A stretch of 24,399 nt of DNA, from positions 1 to 24,399 of IMG/VR virus record IMGVR_UViG_3300042465_002645. One strand, written 5' to 3'. Below the pieces are notes generated by a model. The model was not told where the DNA came from, did no database searches, and saw only the letters and a list, made by a program, of their open reading frames with translations. Source of the DNA: a virus. Below, piece after piece: positions 9,001-15,056 of the stretch (within the stretch, counting starts at the first letter, position 1; every line of letters begins with the position of its first letter). Made by a program: the position numbers and the translations under genes.

Positions 9001-10484
9001 TCATACGTTGAGCCTGAGTACAGCCTTGTCTCTGGGTCAAGCTTGGCAACAAACGGATTAAGTTCACCAGCTCGTTTCTCAAAGCCTTGCTCTCTTGCCA
9101 GCAACTCATACAAATTGTCTTTCAACTCTTTGTACCTTGTGTCGCCTAAGATCTCTGCCTTTTGAATCTCAGGCATTCTCATGAGCATTTCAGCTTCTTT
9201 TGGGGTAAAGATTTCGTTGCCTGTGTGATCGCTCATGCGAGCAAGGAAGTTTTTATCAAGCTCTTTTGTGTAGGCGTCTATCTCCGCTCTGGCTTGTTCA
9301 ACCCTTTCGGAGATGTTCTTTGCATCTTGTATCTTGCCAGCCTTGGTTACCCTGATTGAATCATCGGTTATGTTTTCCCACTGCTTAGCAAGATCAGACT
9401 TGCCCATGCCCTCAGCAGGGTAGCCTTCCGCTTTACGTATGGCTTGCAGGTACTCCATGCGATCTAGGTCGTTGCGAAGGGGTGTATGAACGATACCTTC
9501 TTCAGCCAGCCTACGAACTGGGTCGTCAGGTGTACCCATTTCCTTCTTAACGTAGTTGGTCAAGTTGCTGTCGATCCACCTGTTTACGGCTACAGCGTCT
9601 CTTGTCTCATTGATGGCTCTCTCAACACCAACACGTATGTCAGGTGTAAGGCGAGCCAATGCTTCTGGCGTGTATTTCTCAGTTAGCTTTTTAAGTTGCG
9701 CCTCGGGTTCAAGGCTGTACCCAACTTTTCCCTTCAGCCTGCGAAGGTCGTTCTCAGGTAATGCCAACTGATCGCCACCGCCCAGCCAATTGCCACCGTA
9801 GGGCTTGATCACGTTGGACTGCGTGTTGGCACCCATCGCCATGACCATCTCACGAGGTAAGCCACCACGTTCAAAGGCGCCCTTGACGACGGGCTCCATA
9901 GCGCTCTCAAGCTTTCTGCCAACCTGCTCTGCGCCTCTACCTGCCGCTCTTGCGGCTTGAGCCGTGGCTGGGCCTGACAGGAACTGCAAAGGCAACGCCT
10001 CTGGCATCAATGGCGGGATCTTGTATTCGGTCTCGAGCTTCTCGAGGAAGTCGCCTACGTCACCTGCGTACTCATACGCCAAGGGTTGCTCAGGCTTGTA
10101 CATGCGCTCTTGCATGAACTTGTCAGCCGCCTCGTCACCCTTGAAGATGCGGGTAGGCAGGGAGTTAACAGCTTGCGTCAAGGCTGAGCCGAGGAAGCGT
10201 CCAGCTTGTAAGCCACCAGCCAGCTTCTCAAGTGGGGATCTGTCAGCCTGCACTTGGCGCATGAGGTCAGCATCACGCTCGGTAATGCGCCTGTTCAGCT
10301 CTAGGTTCTCTTTGGACGGGACGCTGAGGTCAACCGTTCCAAGCTTAGGGATGAACTCTTTGTAGTCTGGAAGTTCCATGGCGCGTTCGTCATACACAAA
10401 CGGCATTGGCTGGGCAGGCTTGAAGTTCTTCGCCTTGATGTTCCCAACTCGTGGGTAGAACGCTGGTTTGTTTTCGTCAGCCAT
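6048..10484 (-). CDS. Giant multi-domain polyvalent-type protein, 1478 aa
   Basis: 1478 residues, the largest gene here, between terminase and the 593-residue protein. No catalytic motif is certain. It reads as concatenated modules. Module 1 (1 to about 796) includes a segment like DAKVYSLIDSKGEPHVTVEA that is common in large phage/conjugative polyvalent proteins. It ends in GGKVSISNNPDTMMLAVNNQ, matching the C-terminus of the neighbour. Module 2 (about 800-1095) opens with YAGGKLIVGKGLKAAKP and has RHSFFYDRETMAPVVNAEEV near its end. Module 3 (about 1095-1478) opens with YAGGGLTGAIKQGLKAAKP and closes with AAGGAIRGDDLILEERPL. There are no clear membrane segments. The likely role is as an internal protein delivered with the genome. 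The 3' end overlaps the next gene as ATGA. The Shine-Dalgarno site is weak. Confidence 0.72.
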   Translation of the reverse strand: MADENKPAFYPRVGNIKAKNFKPAQPMPFVYDERAMELPDYKEFIPKLGTVDLSVPSKENLELNRRITERDADLMRQVQADRSPLEKLAGGLQAGRFLGSALTQAVNSLPTRIFKGDEAADKFMQERMYKPEQPLAYEYAGDVGDFLEKLETEYKIPPLMPEALPLQFLSGPATAQAARAAGRGAEQVGRKLESAMEPVVKGAFERGGLPREMVMAMGANTQSNVIKPYGGNWLGGGDQLALPENDLRRLKGKVGYSLEPEAQLKKLTEKYTPEALARLTPDIRVGVERAINETRDAVAVNRWIDSNLTNYVKKEMGTPDDPVRRLAEEGIVHTPLRNDLDRMEYLQAIRKAEGYPAEGMGKSDLAKQWENITDDSIRVTKAGKIQDAKNISERVEQARAEIDAYTKELDKNFLARMSDHTGNEIFTPKEAEMLMRMPEIQKAEILGDTRYKELKDNLYELLAREQGFEKRAGELNPFVAKLDPETRLYSGSTYELGFDHIIDVLKEDVASGRIRPEQLNKVSMEQAVRRTYEYDQELAKKMAETRLTARAELPVYKEYPEGLKWVELNRPGDFAAESDAMGHSVRGYEPPEGHPDWTKNSGDSGYSSYGHGGWDAIKRGDAKVYSLIDSKGEPHVTVEAHPSKYALRWDVVKEYMPAATEEAKKLPHGYTDRDISDIAMRMAKENEPFSISQIKGKQNAAPKADYLPFVQDFVKSGKWSNIGDFKNTGLIREGNQLMTPAEHADWLLKELGADTYNELGLGAKPPPAAGMKAGGKVSISNNPDTMMLAVNNQKMKNGEPAYAGGKLIVGKGLKAAKPPKIEVPRLSMQFGNDLPINMNTAEVENLARRFPEPTVDRVNMAHKDVLKRTPELQEAAARIEAGDISADEYARLVQRYKPVTPYESVPAPASREEILAALSKTSREAEGLPRKETYFGKPSSTLKEGDPVGLRLDIPSYNQANTWVVTAHGPRKSPVSGGAGTRIGYEPVAMATDVDFSVSPKAALGIAKGAEKNTIATMEGKWKPTSSDEAFTLAKQYLKNPEWRQVGMDPERHSFFYDRETMAPVVNAEEVIQIGPLVLAKNPKFGKLEDFKYAGGGLTGAIKQGLKAAKPEVMKASEALGKIEGRPLKITQADRTKVGGGYLGGPGFSGLQLTEPEYRAAEAAWAVQNAGTAKTILGGEGDNAVYAAMLGTPTQHQSNQMVFDKLLGDFKKAAKRGELTPELRDLINMRLAAAVDNKGNPVFPANVDIMDKKFRDVADTFSRRSVAGHLMGGVQVGGKKGQIIDYDKIIRSTTDPVLLDQPTGALGNRLFTLSGGIINRPDLHPAFPTILQGEDLGVMFTPVERDIVMKDFVEKTMREKGRKPGYMDYTRGNPPTQLITEDILTELQKLGKKKGGLVKKEGGYIKKPAAYIDGNEFVLAAQKYGIKDSMNNLNKIVDLVNKGLSVDDAAQQVADSGMHKAAGGAIRGDDLILEERPL

Positions 10485-10487
10485 GGC

Positions 10488-10547
10488 TTATCCCGCTGAG
10501 TTGCTGTTAGCCCAATGATACCTTGGGTGTAGCCGTTCGTCCATCAT
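10488..10547 (-). CDS. Possible 19-aa leader peptide
   Basis: A short frame starting ATGATGGACGAACGG that overlaps the terminase stop codon (ATGA) and ends two codons before the ATG of the 1478-residue gene. It encodes MMDERLHPRYHWANSNSAG. It fills nearly the whole 59-base gap between the two genes and could couple translation of the giant protein, whose own Shine-Dalgarno site is weak. It is too short for a coding test, so it may be chance. Confidence 0.3.
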   Translation of the reverse strand: MMDERLHPRYHWANSNSAG

Positions 10548-11980
10548 GCTGAGTACGGGTTCTCGCGTTTCTTAGCCATACCGCTGTCCAAGTAGTCGTC
10601 CTCGTCGTAGTCGTCCCTTGGGGCGCCATCGATGTCCAACCAACCAGCATCGCGTAGGAACCGCAAGCCTTGGGTGCAGGCGTCCACGAAGTCGTCGTGC
10701 GTGGAGTCAGGGAAGGAGCAGATCTGGGAGACGAAGCCCTCAGCCCAGTCCTTGACGTAGCCCTTCCTAACGCCGCTCTCAGGGATCCATACACGCCCTG
10801 CGGCAATGATGTTGGACACGATGTTGAGGCGTTGGATCTTGTCAGCACGACCGGGGTTGTACGCCCGAACAGGCAAGTGCCCACGCTGTAAGTCTTGTAT
10901 AAGAGCTATGCCTGCGGACTTGTCTTCCACGAGGATCAGGTCTACCCGCTTCTTGTCCTTGCCCTCACCATAGACCACGTCGTACTCCTCAATCACCTTG
11001 GGGCGTAGGTCTGGGTATTGCAGGCGGTCTTGCCAGCAGTCGATCACCATGGCGGACATGGCGCCATCCAGTGGCTTGAACACACCAAACGTGATGGAGG
11101 CTGTCGGATCGTTGACAGTCTTCTCCGAGCTGGCGCAGTCGTAGCTTTGCAGGATGTACTCGAACTTGGGGAAGGGCTTGTTAGGCGCCCACAGCTTGAA
11201 CATGTCGCGCTTGACAATGCCTGACTCCTCAGCATCGATCAGCTCAGCATGGATCTCCTGCCTACCGATCTTGGTTCCCTCATAGGACAGGATCTGCTTT
11301 TGGAAGCTTGGAGCGAGGTTGGCTAGGTTGACGTAGGTAGATGCCGTCGTCATGGCTACGTCCTCACCTTCACGCCCTACGAGCTCCACAATCAGGTCTT
11401 TGGGGCGCGGGGTGGTTGTGGCAATGATCTGGGTGCGACCGTCGTCCTTCTTCAGACGCACGGCGAACTGGATGTTGTACCAAGCTTCATCGAGGTAGTC
11501 CCAAGCGGCAAGCTCGTCTAGCCATGCGCCATGGTACTGACCACCACGGAAACGATCAGGCTCGCTGGCGCTGATGCCTTTGATCAGGCTACCGTTGACC
11601 AGCTCGATCTCATGCAGGGCTTTGTTGTAGTCTTTGATCAGGATCTGAGGGATCACAGCGATCAGCCCTGACTCACCCTCAAAGCATGTACCACGCACGT
11701 CCATCGATGTAGGGGCGGAGACCAGCCAACGGGTGCCGGGGTTCTCCCACGCCCACCACCAGAGCTGTTCAGCCGCGGTACGGGTCTTGCCAGCTCCACG
11801 ACCAGCCAGCATGAGCCAGATAGACCACCACTCACCTTGGGGTAGCTTCTGGTGATTAAACGCGCCTGAGAGCCATTTAGCCCGTCTGGCGTATGCCATC
11901 GAGTGGTAGGGGCCCAACTCCTTGCGGATGTTAGGGTCAGCAAGGATGTCCAGAACGTCTGGATCGACAAGCTCGCCCAT
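10544..11980 (-). CDS. terL: Terminase large subunit
   Basis: 478 residues; the ATPase-nuclease that drives DNA into the procapsid. The N-terminal ATPase shows a Walker A GRGAGKTR (about 60-67), a Walker B WLDEL (about 153-157) and a coupling motif IIATTTPRP (about 186-193). The C-terminal RNase H-like nuclease shows QSYDCASSEKTVNDPTA, LILVEDKSAG and DSTHDDFVDAC with the expected acidic residues. The start is the ATG within TGATG, sharing one base with the small-subunit stop; a frame one codon longer would need a TTG. Length and motifs are normal for phage large terminases. The next sizeable gene is not the portal but a 4.4 kb polyvalent-type gene. Confidence 0.95.
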   Translation of the reverse strand: MGELVDPDVLDILADPNIRKELGPYHSMAYARRAKWLSGAFNHQKLPQGEWWSIWLMLAGRGAGKTRTAAEQLWWWAWENPGTRWLVSAPTSMDVRGTCFEGESGLIAVIPQILIKDYNKALHEIELVNGSLIKGISASEPDRFRGGQYHGAWLDELAAWDYLDEAWYNIQFAVRLKKDDGRTQIIATTTPRPKDLIVELVGREGEDVAMTTASTYVNLANLAPSFQKQILSYEGTKIGRQEIHAELIDAEESGIVKRDMFKLWAPNKPFPKFEYILQSYDCASSEKTVNDPTASITFGVFKPLDGAMSAMVIDCWQDRLQYPDLRPKVIEEYDVVYGEGKDKKRVDLILVEDKSAGIALIQDLQRGHLPVRAYNPGRADKIQRLNIVSNIIAAGRVWIPESGVRKGYVKDWAEGFVSQICSFPDSTHDDFVDACTQGLRFLRDAGWLDIDGAPRDDYDEDDYLDSGMAKKRENPYSA

Positions 11981-12552
11981 CAAACAGTCCGAATCAGCTC
12001 GAGGCGCTTGATCGCCACATCCATGACGTTCTTGACCTCAGCGTCAATGATCATTGGATCGATCTTCTCTTCTGCCGCCCTGTACTCGCCGTACTTCTTC
12101 GGATTGAACTTAGCCAGTAGCTTGAGGCGCGTCTCAATCTGGAGCTTGCGGTGACCCAGCATGTCCTCCTCAGTCACGGTCACGCTGTCCTCGCCTTCCT
12201 CTGCACCAGAGGTGAACACCTTCTTCTTGCCCATGTGCAGGTTGTCAGCAATGTACAGGCACTCCTCTGCCAGAGCGTCGTATCCGATGTCGCGCGCACG
12301 GGCGATGGCTGTGGATAGCTCTGCGTCCCTCCACATCCAATCGTACACAGTCCTCCAAGCAGGGAACCCTTTGTTCTCTCTGCATATCTGTCTCAGTGGT
12401 ATTCCGTCACTCAGTTGTTCGCAGATAAGCCTTGCTATCTCTGGTGTGTACTTGGTAGGACGCCCACCCTTGTTTTTCTCTTCTGTTGTTTGCGGCTTAC
12501 CTGTCACATCGGCGACAATATCGCTGGGAAGACTCTTTGGTTTCTTTGCCAT
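11980..12552 (-). CDS. terS: Terminase small subunit
   Basis: 190 residues; DNA-recognition subunit of the packaging motor. After a basic N-terminus (MAKKPKSLPSD) comes the family signature GGRPTKYTPEIARLICEQLS, a helix-turn-helix segment (IPLRQICRENKGFPAWRTVYDWM) and the A-rich oligomerisation helix AIARARDIGYDALAEECLYI. It sits directly upstream of the large subunit with a TGATG junction. The ATG has a strong Shine-Dalgarno site (AAAGGAG) preceded by a degenerate copy of the TTAAC-type palindrome, so a separate packaging/head promoter may start here. Confidence 0.9.
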   Translation of the reverse strand: MAKKPKSLPSDIVADVTGKPQTTEEKNKGGRPTKYTPEIARLICEQLSDGIPLRQICRENKGFPAWRTVYDWMWRDAELSTAIARARDIGYDALAEECLYIADNLHMGKKKVFTSGAEEGEDSVTVTEEDMLGHRKLQIETRLKLLAKFNPKKYGEYRAAEEKIDPMIIDAEVKNVMDVAIKRLELIRTV

Positions 12553-12605
12553 GTTGCAACTCCTTTAACGCAAAGTTTAACGGATCTTTGCTTATGTGTG
12601 CAACG
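12553..12605 (-). promoter_or_regulatory. Possible promoter before terminase operon
   Basis: The only gap in the left operon that could hold a promoter. Read on the minus strand it offers TTGCAC, a 17-base spacer and TTAAAC, followed by GTTAAAGGAG. The repeat TTTAAC-GCAAA-GTTTAA (12564-12580, plus strand) resembles the operator-like palindromes of the control regions but its right half is out of register by one base. Weak evidence. Confidence 0.35.
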
Positions 12606-12818
12606 TCACTCTCCCAATCCCCTCATGATCCTTCTATCCATGTCCTTGATGGTGAGCTTGAACTCTTTGTTTTGTTTCTCAAGGTTTGCGGCTTTTACGG
12701 TCGCATGCTTGAGCTTGGACTCCAGCTCCTGCACCTTGACCTGTAGCTCTGTGATGGCTTTGTTTGCCAGCTCAGGGTTTTGTTCTATCCACTCTGGCGC
12801 CCAGATCTCTTCGGTCAT
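12606..12818 (-). CDS. Small coiled-coil protein, 70 aa
   Basis: 70 residues, not recognised. After a short N-terminus (MTEEIWAPEWIEQNPELANK) the sequence is one continuous charged helix with heptad spacing (ITELQVKVQELESKLKHATV, then ANLEKQNKEFKLTIKDM), so a dimeric or trimeric coiled coil is likely. It overlaps the upstream gene as ATGA and has GGAG about 11 bases before the ATG. It is the last gene before the terminase pair. Function unknown. Confidence 0.7.
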   Translation of the reverse strand: MTEEIWAPEWIEQNPELANKAITELQVKVQELESKLKHATVKAANLEKQNKEFKLTIKDMDRRIMRGLGE

Positions 12819-13018
12819 CGCTTCATGCTCCGTACGTATGCACTGAAGCTTGCCATGGTGTCCTTCTCAAAGGCTTTGAAGTTGTCCACTTCTTTCGCTA
12901 CCTCTTCCAAGGCGTCGTTCCTGATCTTGTTTGTGATGGGATCGAGCTGGCGTTGGATCATCTGCCTTTTGCGCCAGCCCAATGCCTTCTCCCAAATGTT
13001 TAGTTCTGCTTCGCTCAT
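12815..13018 (-). CDS. Small hypothetical protein, 67 aa
   Basis: 67 residues, mostly helical and charged: ALGWRKRQMIQRQLDPITNK followed by a long amphipathic helix (LEEVAKEVDNFKAFEKDTM). No recognised domain or catalytic motif. Joined by ATGA overlaps to the genes on both sides, which is the main reason to trust it. Confidence 0.65.
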   Translation of the reverse strand: MSEAELNIWEKALGWRKRQMIQRQLDPITNKIRNDALEEVAKEVDNFKAFEKDTMASFSAYVRSMKR

Positions 13019-13248
13019 AAGTTCTTCTCCTTGAGTTTGGCTTCAGTTTCACGCACAACTTTTATGTAGTTGCTCAACCCCATTTTCTCAATTTCATTGT
13101 CTGTCAGCCCAACCCATGTGCGCTGTGCCAAGGCTTCTCTGCACTCAAACAACAAAGTTCTAACTGCGATATGGTCAGCTAGTTCTGGATTGAACAACCC
13201 GCCAGAAGCTAAATAAAAGCTAATGCGGTTAATCAAGTTTTCAGTCAT
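13015..13248 (-). CDS. Small hypothetical protein, 77 aa, LTDNEI motif
   Basis: 77 residues, not recognised by function. The middle carries ALAQRTWVGLTDNEIEKMGL, a motif frequent in short phage proteins of unknown role. The LTDxEI element followed by a charged helix (VVRETEAKLKEK) also occurs at the C-termini of the 165- and 96-residue proteins encoded just upstream. ATGA overlaps on both sides. Confidence 0.65.
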   Translation of the reverse strand: MTENLINRISFYLASGGLFNPELADHIAVRTLLFECREALAQRTWVGLTDNEIEKMGLSNYIKVVRETEAKLKEKNL

Positions 13249-13742
13249 GCTTCCCCCTTAATGCCGTGTGCGGCTTCAATTGCTCGGGCCACTCTCAAAT
13301 CGTCTTGCCAATTGCGCTTCTCATCGGAACCAAGAAACGCTGACTCCAGCGCGTATTGAATCTCCTCATCCGTCATCGGCTTGCGCTGTGGTGGGGTGGT
13401 GTAGAGCGGTATCGGCTTATATGTACTTGATGGCTTTTTCCATCTAAAGTATTTATGACCTACCGCGTTTTCACAAAGGTATGCAACGGGTGCTGGCATG
13501 GTTATAGAAATAGTGCCAGATTGTTTTGCTTCAGGTTGCTCCAATTCTTCGGCATAAACATCATCATGCAATGCTTGCGCTACTGCTTGTCGCACTTTCA
13601 TGGCATCCGTTGTATATTGCTCTGGCTGTGCCAAGGCTTCTTTTATGGCGGCTTGAGCCAACTTTGCAACAGGGAATGGCATTGCTTCATCAATCTGCTT
13701 TAACGCCTCAAACGCAAGGCGTAATGCTTCGTCTTTAGTCAT
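13245..13742 (-). CDS. Hypothetical phage protein, 165 aa
   Basis: 165 residues of a mosaic type common in phages. The N-terminal helix MTKDEALRLAFEALKQIDEA and a second helix (AKLAQAAIKEALAQPEQ) are followed by a short domain around PAPVAYLCENAVGHKYFRWK and PIPLYTTPPQRK. The tail is MTDEEIQYALESAF and RVARAIEAAHGIKG. The 'PVA...PLYT.PPQRK' and 'ARAIEAAHGIKG' pieces recur in many uncharacterised phage proteins; no activity is established. Linked by ATGA overlaps to both neighbours. Confidence 0.68.
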   Translation of the reverse strand: MTKDEALRLAFEALKQIDEAMPFPVAKLAQAAIKEALAQPEQYTTDAMKVRQAVAQALHDDVYAEELEQPEAKQSGTISITMPAPVAYLCENAVGHKYFRWKKPSSTYKPIPLYTTPPQRKPMTDEEIQYALESAFLGSDEKRNWQDDLRVARAIEAAHGIKGEA

Positions 13743-13942
13743 TGCCTCTGCTCCCGCCTGCTTTGAGCCTCGTTGAGCTCCTCAATCTGGTCGTCGTCCA
13801 AAGGTGTTGCGTCATCCATGATGGTTCCGTCTGCCGCCATGCGGTGTAGCTCAGCAATCATCTCAGCCAGCTCGTCTGGTGTGCCATCGAACCCGTCAAA
13901 GCACCCCTCTTGAAATACCAACTTCAGTTTCGGTTCAGGCAT
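13739..13942 (-). CDS. Small acidic protein, 67 aa
   Basis: 67 residues from the ATG at 13942 (MPEPKLKLVFQEGCFDGFDG), chosen because GGAGAA lies eight bases upstream; a longer frame to 13969 would need a TTG. The sequence is strongly acidic (DELAEMIAELHRMAADGTIM, ATPLDDDQIEELNEAQ) and ends in arginine-rich SRREQRQ. No recognised domain. It overlaps the upstream gene by eight bases and the downstream gene as ATGA. Confidence 0.6.
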   Translation of the reverse strand: MPEPKLKLVFQEGCFDGFDGTPDELAEMIAELHRMAADGTIMDDATPLDDDQIEELNEAQSRREQRQ

Positions 13943-14225
13943 TGTTTTTCTCCAATATTGCGGCTTCAATCTTCCTTGCCCACTCGAGCACCATGATCAT
14001 GTTCCAGTTGGAGCTCTCAGCAGTCACACCCAAGGCTTTTTGGATCTCCTCGTCTGTGAGGCTCTCCAGCTCTAGCGGATCAGCAGTCTGCTCCACCATG
14101 TCGTAGATGCCATTCAGGCAGGTTGGGCAGAACGACACTGGCAGTATGCCGATGTAGCCCTCTGAGCCACCCTCGTCTTCAGTGAATTCACACTGGCAAA
14201 TTGAACATTTATGCGTATTCGTCAT
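13935..14225 (-). CDS. Zinc-binding small protein, 96 aa, LTDEEI tail
   Basis: 96 residues from the ATG at 14225, with GGAGC nine bases upstream; the longer frame to 14270 would begin with TTG. The N-terminus has four cysteines in two CxxC knuckles (CSICQCEF and FCPTCLNGI) separated by about 22 residues, a zinc-ribbon pattern. The C-terminal part, SLTDEEIQKALGVTAESSNW then EWARKIEAAI, repeats the tail design of the 165-residue protein. Probably a structural zinc protein; partner unknown. The ATG lies inside the 3' end of the preceding gene (17-base overlap). Confidence 0.65.
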   Translation of the reverse strand: MTNTHKCSICQCEFTEDEGGSEGYIGILPVSFCPTCLNGIYDMVEQTADPLELESLTDEEIQKALGVTAESSNWNMIMVLEWARKIEAAILEKNNA

Positions 14226-14613
14226 AACTTGCTCCGTCTGGTCTTGGGCAATTTGCTGGGGGTACAACAATGCACCACACAGCCTTGTACTGCCCTCTTT
14301 GTGCCGCTTCCCATCGATCTATGTACACGTCTGGCATGGCTTTCAGAACCTTTCTGACGTTCTCTTTTGGTCGATCCATCAGTTCAGAGATCTCCTCCAA
14401 GGTCATGCCTTCAGGCACACCACGCAGGGCAATCCGAACGCTGTTGGTAATCGCCAGCCTCAACCCTTTGCCATAGTACGATTTTGGAACAGGTTTTTCT
14501 TCGCAGACTGGCGCGTCCAACATCCAGCGCACATCCAACGATTCCCCATCTCGATCCCGCCTTCTGGGGGTTTCTTCTGTTGGCACTTGCCACATTGTTT
14601 GAATTGGTGACAT
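14209..14613 (-). CDS. Predicted winged-helix DNA-binding protein, 134 aa
   Basis: 134 residues. The C-terminal half has a helix-turn-helix pattern: GMTLEEISELMDRPKENVRK (about 69-88) followed by VLKAMPDVYIDRW and a strand pair (YKAVWCIVVPP), as in winged-helix regulators of the 'conditional splitting then recognition' type. The N-terminal 50 residues are read in a different frame from a zinc-ribbon gene that covers the same DNA (14460-14613). The ATG has AGGA about 11 bases upstream. Either both frames are used, or translation passes from the zinc ribbon to the winged helix by a frameshift. Its role may be transcription control, but no target is evident. Confidence 0.6.
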   Translation of the reverse strand: MSPIQTMWQVPTEETPRRRDRDGESLDVRWMLDAPVCEEKPVPKSYYGKGLRLAITNSVRIALRGVPEGMTLEEISELMDRPKENVRKVLKAMPDVYIDRWEAAQRGQYKAVWCIVVPPANCPRPDGASYDEYA

Positions 14614-14657
14614 GGTTGTGGGGTTCCTAGTTGTATTTGTTGTTCAGCAAAGCTCAT
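14460..14657 (-). CDS. Zinc-ribbon protein, 65 aa (overlaps next gene)
   Basis: 65 residues with four well-placed cysteines: C22-x2-C25 and C43-x2-C46 (CGKCQQKKPPEGG, then NRWMCAGCW). Short zinc proteins of this style occur in phages. The start forms an ATGA overlap with the 59-residue gene upstream, as other genes here do, although no Shine-Dalgarno site is visible. All but the first 44 bases lie within the frame of the winged-helix gene. The composition of both frames looks protein-like, so this is a dual-coding or frameshift candidate rather than an obvious shadow. Confidence 0.5.
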   Translation of the reverse strand: MSFAEQQIQLGTPQPCHQFKQCGKCQQKKPPEGGIEMGNRWMCAGCWTRQSAKKNLFQNRTMAKG

Positions 14658-14833
14658 GCTGGGGTGTTTTCGGGCTTTTGAGCCGTTTTCTGGTCTCGTT
14701 GAGGGTCAAGGTGCTTGAGAAGCAGTTCGAGGCTTAAAGAGCCTGTTTTCTCAAGTCGTTCAATTTCGGTCAAAACGCAGTCAACCCCTGCGTTAAACCC
14801 TTTGATGTAGTCGCTCATTTTGGTCTCGCTCAT
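14654..14833 (-). CDS. Small hypothetical protein, 59 aa
   Basis: 59 residues (MSETKMSDYIKGFNAGVDCV...), mostly one charged helix with a leucine-rich part (TGSLSLELLLKHLDPQRDQ). ATG at 14833 preferred because it overlaps the upstream stop as ATGA; an in-frame ATG lies 15 bases further in. The stop overlaps the zinc-ribbon start in the same way. The 'DYIKGFNAG' start is common in short phage proteins of unknown function. Confidence 0.6.
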   Translation of the reverse strand: MSETKMSDYIKGFNAGVDCVLTEIERLEKTGSLSLELLLKHLDPQRDQKTAQKPENTPA

Positions 14834-15018
14834 ACTGGGTTGTTGGTTAAGATTTTTTTCAGGTTGACCATCAACTGCTCAGCCTCGACGCGAGTCAACG
14901 GGACGCTCATCATTGATCGACGACCTTGCAGGCACAGCCATACGCCCTCGTCGTATTGGTCGGCACTGACGCGAATTTCTGCCTCAGTGTTGATTGATGT
15001 TTCGATTTCGTTTGTCAT
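14830..15018 (-). CDS. Small hypothetical protein, 62 aa
   Basis: 62 residues, not recognised. It has a polar N-terminus (MTNEIETSINTEAEIRVSAD), a short hydrophobic strand (GVWLCLQGRRSMMSVPL) and an end helix (VEAEQLMVNLKKIL). The layout suggests a small alpha/beta fold. It is the first of four genes carrying the hairpin-TTTACTTGAAAG leader immediately upstream, with GAAAGAA as the ribosome site. It overlaps the next gene as ATGA. Confidence 0.62.
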   Translation of the reverse strand: MTNEIETSINTEAEIRVSADQYDEGVWLCLQGRRSMMSVPLTRVEAEQLMVNLKKILTNNPV

Positions 15019-15051
15019 GATAATTCTTTCAAGTAAAGCCCCCGAGGGGGC
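15019..15051 (-). promoter_or_regulatory. Hairpin leader, copy 1
   Basis: On the minus strand a six-base stem GCCCCC/GGGGGC with a minimal TC loop (15038-15051) is followed directly by TTTACTTGAAAG and, 19 bases after the hairpin, the ATG. It may end transcription from the gene above (short T run) and also form the 5' leader of the gene below. Confidence 0.65.
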
Positions 15052-15056
15052 GGGTT

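Noticed and set aside
10507-10884. 125-residue minus-strand frame inside the terminase end
   Set aside because: Rich in T, R and S with no motif; it is the shadow of the terminase gene, whose nuclease motifs lie in the other frame.
14664-14740. Two small hairpins (GGCT-TTTG-AGCC and AGGCT-TAAAG-AGCCT)
   Set aside because: Both lie inside the 59-residue coding sequence, lack a T run on the transcribed strand and are short enough to arise by chance.
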